From: Tsukamurella spumae
Lineage (GTDB): Bacteria > Actinomycetota > Actinomycetes > Mycobacteriales > Mycobacteriaceae
Length of the DNA: 45,474 bases
Direction of reading: 5' to 3'
NCBI RefSeq assembly: GCF_012396015.1
Contig: NZ_JAAXOQ010000031.1
Location: 1 to 45,474 of the forward strand
Positions 40,538-45,474 of the stretch are shown here, piece after piece (position 1 is the first letter of the stretch; each line of letters opens with the position of its first letter). The notes under the pieces are model-generated. The model saw nothing but the letters and a program-made list of their open reading frames with translations, searched no databases and was not told the origin of the DNA. A program made the position numbers and the translations under genes.

Positions 40538-40942
40538 TCAGAACTCCAACCCGCCTTCGCGAGCGGCGTCAGCGAGCGCAGCGATCCGGCCGTGGTACTT
40601 GTTGCCACCACGGTCGAACACGACGGCGTCCACACCGGCTGCCTTGGCACGCGCGGCGATGAGCTCGCCGACCTTCTTCGACTGGGCCGACTTGTCGCCG
40701 CCCGCAGCCTTGACGTCCGCCTCCAGCGTCGACGCCGCGGCCAGCGTGTGGCCCTTGAGGTCGTCGATCAGCTGCACGTGGATGTGCCGGCTGGAGCGCT
40801 TGACGACGAGACGCGGACGGGCCGCGGTGCCCTCGATCTTCTTGCGCAGGCGGAAGTGACGGCGGGCCTTCGACGTGCGACGACGAGTCGAGACGTCCTT
40901 GCCCACCGGGACCCGCTTGTTGTTCTCGGTCTGAGTTGCCAT
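40538..40942 (-). CDS. rplR: 50S ribosomal protein L18
   Basis: The 134-residue L18 contains [41 protein letters not shown] and ends [28 protein letters not shown], the 5S rRNA-binding signature. It follows rplF by 3 bp. Confidence 0.98.
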   Translation of the reverse strand: MATQTENNKRVPVGKDVSTRRRTSKARRHFRLRKKIEGTAARPRLVVKRSSRHIHVQLIDDLKGHTLAAASTLEADVKAAGGDKSAQSKKVGELIAARAKAAGVDAVVFDRGGNKYHGRIAALADAAREGGLEF

Positions 40943-40945
40943 GAG

Positions 40946-41485
40946 TTACTTACCCGTCTTTCCGACCTTGCGACGGATCTGCTCACCCTCGTACCGCACG
41001 CCCTTGCCCTTGTAGGGGTCGGGACGACGGAGCTTGCGGATGACCGCCGAGATCTGGCCGACCTGCTGCTTGTCGATGCCGGACACGGAGAACTTGGTGG
41101 GGCTCTCCACCGCGAAGGTGATGCCCTCGGGCGCCTCGATCGGCACCGGGTGGCTGAAGCCCAGGGCGAACTCGAGGTCCTTGCCCTTGAGCGCCACGCG
41201 GTAACCCACGCCGTAGATCTCCATCTTCTTGGTGTAACCCTCGGTCACACCGGTCACCATGTTGGCGACCAGGGTCCGCGACAGACCGTGCAGCGCGCGG
41301 TTGCGCCGCTCGTCGTCGGGACGGGCCACCACGACGGCGCCCTCTTCGTTCTTCGACACCGAGATCGGCTCGGAGACGGTCAGCGACAGCTGGCCCTTGG
41401 GGCCCTTGACGGTGACGTCCTGGCCGGCGATCTGCACGTCGACGCCCGCGGGAACGACCACGGGGTGCTTACCAATACGCGACAT
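40946..41485 (-). CDS. rplF: 50S ribosomal protein L6
   Basis: The 179-residue L6 opens [37 protein letters not shown] and has the C-terminal signature [27 protein letters not shown]. It starts 14 bp after rpsH. Confidence 0.98.
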   Translation of the reverse strand: MSRIGKHPVVVPAGVDVQIAGQDVTVKGPKGQLSLTVSEPISVSKNEEGAVVVARPDDERRNRALHGLSRTLVANMVTGVTEGYTKKMEIYGVGYRVALKGKDLEFALGFSHPVPIEAPEGITFAVESPTKFSVSGIDKQQVGQISAVIRKLRRPDPYKGKGVRYEGEQIRRKVGKTGK

Positions 41486-41499
41486 AAGTTTGTGTCCCC

Positions 41500-41898
41500 T
41501 TACCAGACGTAAGCGAGGACTTCGCCGCCCACGCCCTGCTTGGCTGCCTGGCGATCCGTGAGGAGGCCCGAGGACGTGGAGATGATCGCCACGCCCAGGC
41601 CACCGAGGACCTTCGGCAGGTTGGTGGACTTCGCGTACACGCGCAGACCGGGCTTCGACACGCGGCGCAGGCCGGCGATCGAACGCTCACGGCTGGGGCC
41701 GTACTTCAGCGAAACGACGAGGTTCTTGCCCACCTCGGCGTCCTCGGTACGGAAGTCGGTGATGTAGCCCTCACGCTTGAGGATCTCGGCGATGTTCGCC
41801 TTGATCTTCGAATGCGGGAGCGTCACCTCGTCGTGGTACGCCGAGTTGGCGTTGCGCAGACGGGTCAAGAAGTCCGCGATCGGATCAGTCATGGTCAT
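41500..41898 (-). CDS. rpsH: 30S ribosomal protein S8
   Basis: The 132-residue S8 reads [45 protein letters not shown] and ends [26 protein letters not shown], nearly the mycobacterial sequence. The frame stays open to 41934, but the conserved start is ATG 41898. In other genomes rplE and rpsN lie directly upstream; here the next gene is an OsmC protein, so the spc operon is split before rpsH. Confidence 0.97.
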   Translation of the reverse strand: MTMTDPIADFLTRLRNANSAYHDEVTLPHSKIKANIAEILKREGYITDFRTEDAEVGKNLVVSLKYGPSRERSIAGLRRVSKPGLRVYAKSTNLPKVLGGLGVAIISTSSGLLTDRQAAKQGVGGEVLAYVW

Positions 41899-41953
41899 GA
41901 CAGATTCGTCTACCTTTCTCGCAGCGGTTCCCATGCATCGACGGCGGTCTGGT

Positions 41954-42135
41954 GCCCTGACGAATCAGGGCCTGGAACGTCCGACGGTGGGCCTACTACG
42001 AAGCAAACCGTCCTGCAATACCGTTGCACTGCAGGGATTCCGGACCGGCGAACCGGTTCGGGGATGTGCGCCGGGCGTGCTCGAAGCACGACAGGCAACC
42101 TCACTAGTGTAGAGAAAGTCCCGGTCAGAGTCGAA
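41954..42135 (-). promoter_or_regulatory. Promoter and structured leader of the rpsH operon
   Basis: On the minus strand TTCGAC (42135-42130), an 18-bp spacer and TACACT (42111-42106) look like a housekeeping promoter, giving a leader of about 200 nt. The leader holds a CGTGCT-TCG-AGCACG hairpin (42090-42076), a GAACCGGTTC palindrome, and a GCCCTGA-TTCG-TCAGGGC hairpin with a stable tetraloop (41971-41954). No gene is supported in this 292-bp gap. A long folded leader before ribosomal genes suggests feedback control. Confidence 0.5.
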
Positions 42136-42190
42136 TCGGCGCTGTTCGGCGCCGTCGTCCCCCGCGCCGCACCGATTCCCCCACCGTGCG

Positions 42191-42706
42191 TCAGTTCACC
42201 CGCAGCGTCGTCGTCACCGGAGTGGGGTTCTGCGTCAGGTCCAGGACCGGGCAGTGCGCGTCGACGGTGTCGGTCAGCTCGCGGTAGCGCTCCTCGCCGT
42301 CCGGGCCGGTGATGTCGACTGTGACCCGGACGGCCGTGAACCCGGGGCGGACGGCGTCGTCGAGGCCGAAGAAGCCGCGCACGTCGAGGTCGCCCTCGGC
42401 GCTGAGCTTCAGCTCGTCGATGGTCAGGCCCAGCTTGTCGGCGTAGAAGCGGTAGGTCACCACCTGGCAGGACAGCAGGGCGCCCAGGTACGCCTCGACC
42501 GGGTTGATCGCGGTGTCGGCGCCGCCGAGCGTCGGCGGCTCGTCGACCTCGAGGACGTGCCGGCGGGCCGTCGTGACGCTGCCGACGGTGCCCTGCGGCA
42601 CCGCCGTCGCCGAGAACACCACGTGCGCGTTGGCGACATTGCGTGAGACCGCCTCGGCGGTCGCGTCGATGATGGCGGAGAGGGTTCCGGTGGCGGAAGC
42701 GGTCAT
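42191..42706 (-). CDS. OsmC/Ohr-family peroxiredoxin
   Basis: The 171-residue OsmC-family protein has the two redox cysteines C80 (LGALLSCQVVTYRFYA) and C152 (VDAHCPVLDL), the pair used to reduce organic peroxides with thiol donors. Other marks are NPVEAYLGALLSC and the C-terminal TPVTTTLRV strand. AAGGAA lies 7 nt before ATG 42706. It ends about 290 bp before rpsH in the same direction and is probably transcribed alone. Confidence 0.9.
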   Translation of the reverse strand: MTASATGTLSAIIDATAEAVSRNVANAHVVFSATAVPQGTVGSVTTARRHVLEVDEPPTLGGADTAINPVEAYLGALLSCQVVTYRFYADKLGLTIDELKLSAEGDLDVRGFFGLDDAVRPGFTAVRVTVDITGPDGEERYRELTDTVDAHCPVLDLTQNPTPVTTTLRVN

Positions 42707-42806
42707 GGGAGAGTTCCTTTCGAGGGCGAAAGACAATACCTGCGCGAACGGTATGTCCGTTTCCCCCGGCGCGCACTGGTTGCGCTCAGCCTGATTCGCA
42801 GGCCGA

Positions 42807-42812
42807 TACCCT
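42807..42812 (+). promoter_or_regulatory. -10 box of the membrane protein gene at 42819, probable leaderless start
   Basis: TACCCT fits TANNNT and ends 6 nt before GTG 42819, without a Shine-Dalgarno sequence. Confidence 0.4.
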
Positions 42813-42818
42813 GGGACC

Positions 42819-44048
42819 GTGCCCACCTCCCTCACGATCGCCCTGCTCGCGGTGCTCACCACGGTGGGCCTGGTCGGGTCCGTCGTGTCCGACGGTGCCG
42901 CCCCCCTCGTCTGGGCCGTCGCGACCGTCGTGGTCGCGGGGCTGCTCGCGTGGCGCCTACGGTCCGCGCCGCCCGGCGCATCGCTGATCGCGGCGTTCGC
43001 GACGGGGATCCTCGTCGTCTCGGCGGGCCTCCCCGCGGCGATCGTGCTCACCGAGAGCGCACCCGGCCGCTCCCCCACCTCGAACTCGGCGCTCGGCGCA
43101 TCCGACCGCGCGGCCGCGGTCGATCCGTCGGCCGAGCTGCGCAGCGCTCTGCAGAAGGCCGACGAGGTGCTCCCGGGCGGATCGCAATCGCTGCTGAGCA
43201 TCCGCATCGGCGAGTCCAGCACCCAGGTCGGCCTGCTGGACCTCGCGAAGGGCCAGCGGGTGTGGTTCCAGTACTCGCGGTCGAGCGGGAAGTGGTACGA
43301 GCCCAGCCGCAGCGCCACCAACGACCGCCAGGACGCGGTCTTCCGCGCCGCCGACCTCGCCGCGCTGGACCTGACGGCGGCCGCCGCGAAGGCGACCGCC
43401 GCCGCCGATCGCATCGCGATCGACCGCACCAACCGGCACGCCGACGACGGCATCCAGATCGAGCGGCGCTATCAGGACCGCAAGCTGATCGTCGAGTTCC
43501 ACATGTCCGGCAAGGAGATCCACGCCGACCAGGCCGGCGAGCTGCCCGACAATCTCGCACTGGCGAAGCTCGACGGCCTCCTCCCCACCGCCGAGCGCGC
43601 GCTCCGCGACAACGGCATCGACCCCGCGCAGCCCTTCCTCAGCGGGCTCGAGTACCGGGTGTTCGCCCCGAACGCCACCGCGGTATCGGGCGACCAGGGC
43701 CGTCTCAGGCTCAGCATCCAGGGCGGCGGCCGGAGCGGGACCATCGAGGTCACCGTCGGGCGGTTCCCGATCGTGAGCCTGCGGCCCGGCACCGGCACCT
43801 CGTCGAACCCGTTCGCCCTGACCGCGCTCACCGCGGCCGGGCTGGAGCACGCCCGCGCCGATCTGGCACAGCGCTCCGCCGTCCCCGCGATCGACGCGAA
43901 CGCCGTCAGCCTGCAGGTGGAACGGGACCTCGCCTCGTCCTCCCTGCGCTCGCGCGGCGCCCCGCCGATCCTCAACCTCGGCCTCGGCCCGAAGGCCGAG
44001 GCGTACTACACGTTGGGCGGCGACTTCCTGCGGAGCACCCGGACCTAG
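42819..44048 (+). CDS. Membrane-anchored protein of unknown function
   Basis: The 409-residue protein has three N-terminal hydrophobic segments (residues 5-22, TIALLAVLTTVGLVGSVV; 28-46, PLVWAVATVVVAGLLAWRL; 55-75, SLIAAFATGILVVSAGLPAA), followed by a soluble domain of about 330 residues without a motif I recognise. The soluble part has WFQYSRSSGKWYEPS near residue 150 and repeated mixed alpha/beta stretches. It faces the GH5-like gene across a tail-to-tail junction whose stop codons share bases (44045-44048). Confidence 0.65.
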   Translation: MPTSLTIALLAVLTTVGLVGSVVSDGAAPLVWAVATVVVAGLLAWRLRSAPPGASLIAAFATGILVVSAGLPAAIVLTESAPGRSPTSNSALGASDRAAAVDPSAELRSALQKADEVLPGGSQSLLSIRIGESSTQVGLLDLAKGQRVWFQYSRSSGKWYEPSRSATNDRQDAVFRAADLAALDLTAAAAKATAAADRIAIDRTNRHADDGIQIERRYQDRKLIVEFHMSGKEIHADQAGELPDNLALAKLDGLLPTAERALRDNGIDPAQPFLSGLEYRVFAPNATAVSGDQGRLRLSIQGGGRSGTIEVTVGRFPIVSLRPGTGTSSNPFALTALTAAGLEHARADLAQRSAVPAIDANAVSLQVERDLASSSLRSRGAPPILNLGLGPKAEAYYTLGGDFLRSTRT

Positions 44049-45214
44049 ACCTTGCCGGTCAGGCGGCGCACCGTCGACACCTCGGACTCCCGGTAGGCGC
44101 GCCCGTCCGGCCAGAGCAGGTCGTGGAACCACTGCGCGGGCTGCCGCGCCCCCACGTAGGGCTGCTTCCACGAGTCCCACGGGTAGTAGGTCTGGCTGCG
44201 GCCGGCGACGAAGCCCCACTGATAGGCGTCGATGCCGAGCTCCTTGCAGATCGGCAGGATCGTCTCGATCGTGCTGCCCTGCGGGCGGGCCATGTACTCG
44301 GTGAGCAGCATCGGCCGGCCCTGCTTCGCGAGGTCGGCGGCCATCGCGCGGAACTTCTCCGGCGGATCGTAGCTGTGGAAGCTGATCACGTCGGACTGGG
44401 CGAGCTGGATCGCGCGGATCTCCGGGCGGGTATCGGCCCAGACACCGCTGGTGAGCGGCTGCGTCGGACCGCCCGCGCGGGCCCACTCGAAGGCCTTGGG
44501 CAGCAGCTGCGCGACCCGGGCCACCTTGTCCGGCGGGCTCAGCGGGTAGGAGTCGGCGAGGTTCTCCGGCTCGTTCCACACGTCCCACGCCACCACGCGG
44601 GGGTCGCTCGCGAAGGCCTTGACCACGCCGGTCGCGTAGGCCTGCAGCTTCGAGGTGTCGGGGTCGGTCAGTCCGGCGGCGCCGGGGCTCTGGACCCAGG
44701 TCGAGTTGTGCACGCCGGGGGTGGGCTCGCGCTGGACGCCGGGCTTCGGGTTCGGGTCCCAGCACGAGTCGAACAGCACGAACATGATCTTGATGCCGTT
44801 GGCGTTCGCGACGGTGAGGAACTGGTCGAGCCGCGCCACGAAGCCGGTCGGATCGGCGGTCCACAGCTGGTCCTGCAGGAACACGCGCATCGTGGTCATC
44901 CCGAGCGCCTTGGCCCAGCCGAGCTCGAGGTTCATCCGCACCGGGTCGAAGGTCTGCGCCTGGAACATCTCGAACTGGTTCCCGGCGTTGGCGTTGATGA
45001 AGTTGCAGCCCACCATCCAGCCGACCTGCTGGCGCCACTGCTGCGCGCGCTCCGGCGTCCAGCGCGTCGCCGCAGCGGCGGGGGCCGCACCGGGAGTACC
45101 GGGCACCGTCCCGCCCGAGCCGGGTCCTGATCCGGGGTCGGCAGCCGCCCGCGCGGCGAGCATCGTCGCCGGAACGGTGGCTGCCGCCATGGCGAGCATC
45201 GCCCTGCGCGTCAT
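44045..45214 (-). CDS. Tat-exported GH5-like glycoside hydrolase
   Basis: This 389-residue protein starts MTRRAMLAMAAATVPATMLAARAAA, a twin-arginine signal peptide, followed by a Gly/Pro/Ala linker. The catalytic TIM barrel has the acid/base E215 in AWDVWNEPEN and the nucleophile E306 in PMLLTEYMARP, as in clan GH-A cellulase-like enzymes. Other marks are TTMRVFLQDQLW and ISFHSYDPP. The sugar substrate is unknown; cell-wall or plant polysaccharide is possible. An alternative GTG start at 45220 has a TATGGT box exactly 6 nt upstream. Confidence 0.85.
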   Translation of the reverse strand: MTRRAMLAMAAATVPATMLAARAAADPGSGPGSGGTVPGTPGAAPAAAATRWTPERAQQWRQQVGWMVGCNFINANAGNQFEMFQAQTFDPVRMNLELGWAKALGMTTMRVFLQDQLWTADPTGFVARLDQFLTVANANGIKIMFVLFDSCWDPNPKPGVQREPTPGVHNSTWVQSPGAAGLTDPDTSKLQAYATGVVKAFASDPRVVAWDVWNEPENLADSYPLSPPDKVARVAQLLPKAFEWARAGGPTQPLTSGVWADTRPEIRAIQLAQSDVISFHSYDPPEKFRAMAADLAKQGRPMLLTEYMARPQGSTIETILPICKELGIDAYQWGFVAGRSQTYYPWDSWKQPYVGARQPAQWFHDLLWPDGRAYRESEVSTVRRLTGKV

Positions 45215-45311
45215 ATCCACACCAACACCATACGCAACATCAGTCACATACGTAACAAACCTTCACACGCGCGTCGCATTCGCACGACGGTCGGTTCGAG
45301 GATCGAACGGA

Positions 45312-45474
45312 CTATCCCTCGATGGCCTTGCGGGCGCGGCTCTCCAGTTCCGCGCGCAGAGCCGGGGTGCGGGTGATCACGCCGCGATCCACCAGCCGGT
45401 CCACCGTGGACACCACCTGATCGAGGTAGGCGGCGCGTTCCGCGGCCTGCGCCGCCTGCGCGTGCCGGTCCAGC
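45312..45474 (-). CDS. C-terminal end of an unidentified protein (partial)
   Basis: An open frame enters from the right edge and ends at TAG 45314-45312. The 53 visible residues (LDRHAQAAQAAERAAYLDQV, then VDRLVDRGVITRTPALRAELESRARKAIEG) are helical and charged. There is too little to name a family. Codon use is normal for the window, so it is probably a real gene. Confidence 0.55.
   Translation of the reverse strand, partial: LDRHAQAAQAAERAAYLDQVVSTVDRLVDRGVITRTPALRAELESRARKAIEG

Noticed and set aside
1-45474. tRNA, rRNA or CRISPR array
   Set aside because: No cloverleaf with a CCA end, no rRNA-like sequence and no spaced identical repeats were seen by eye; a covariance-model search was not possible.

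Overview
The window is high-GC actinobacterial chromosome from the order Mycobacteriales. It has a mycobacterial-type type VII secretion (ESX) core of EccB, EccC, EccD, EccE and mycosin, PE/PPE/EspG-like genes, and ribosomal-protein blocks in the order known from Mycobacterium. The gene set best fits Tsukamurella or a close relative such as Gordonia or Dietzia. That placement is inferred; no marker settles the genus.

Left to right: the C-terminal end of an IS110-type transposase lies at the edge. Next comes a minus-strand block rplM-rpsI-glmM, then two tandem paralogous DoxX-like membrane proteins and a small GerW/YtfJ-like membrane protein. From about 6.0 to 22.5 kb lies a complete ESX locus: eccC, eccD-mycP, eccB, eccE, esxU/esxT-like WXG100 genes, EspG, PPE-like and PE-like genes, an EspA/EspB-like large substrate, an EspC-like protein, a YbaB-like protein and an Rv3446c-family protein. 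It sits between rplM and truA, where M. tuberculosis carries ESX-4, but it holds genes that ESX-4 lacks. Three intergenic sites in the locus share a GGAACC-N16-CGTC(T/C)AAT promoter typical of an ECF sigma factor, which suggests one SigM-like regulon.

After DedA and truA comes a small accessory island: a fused GntR-TetR regulator, an FAD monooxygenase and an SRPBCC protein. Then follow rplQ-rpoA-rpsD-rpsK-rpsM-rpmJ. A secreted S1 serine protease on the opposite strand separates rpmJ from infA. Further right are a NUDIX hydrolase, the sulfhydrylase MetY, a VapBC toxin-antitoxin pair, a TipA-like MerR regulator, map-adk-secY, the second half of the spc ribosomal operon (rplO, rpmD, rpsE, rplR, rplF, rpsH), an OsmC protein, a membrane protein of unknown function, a Tat-exported GH5-like glycosidase and a truncated unknown gene at the right edge.

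Two styles of expression signal stand out. Housekeeping and ESX genes have Shine-Dalgarno sites, with a recurring GGGGGAG block in the ESX genes. Several accessory genes instead have a TANNNT-like -10 box only 6-7 nt upstream of the start codon and look leaderless. Most convergent gene ends and operon ends carry strong GC-rich hairpins. I saw no tRNA, rRNA or CRISPR array.
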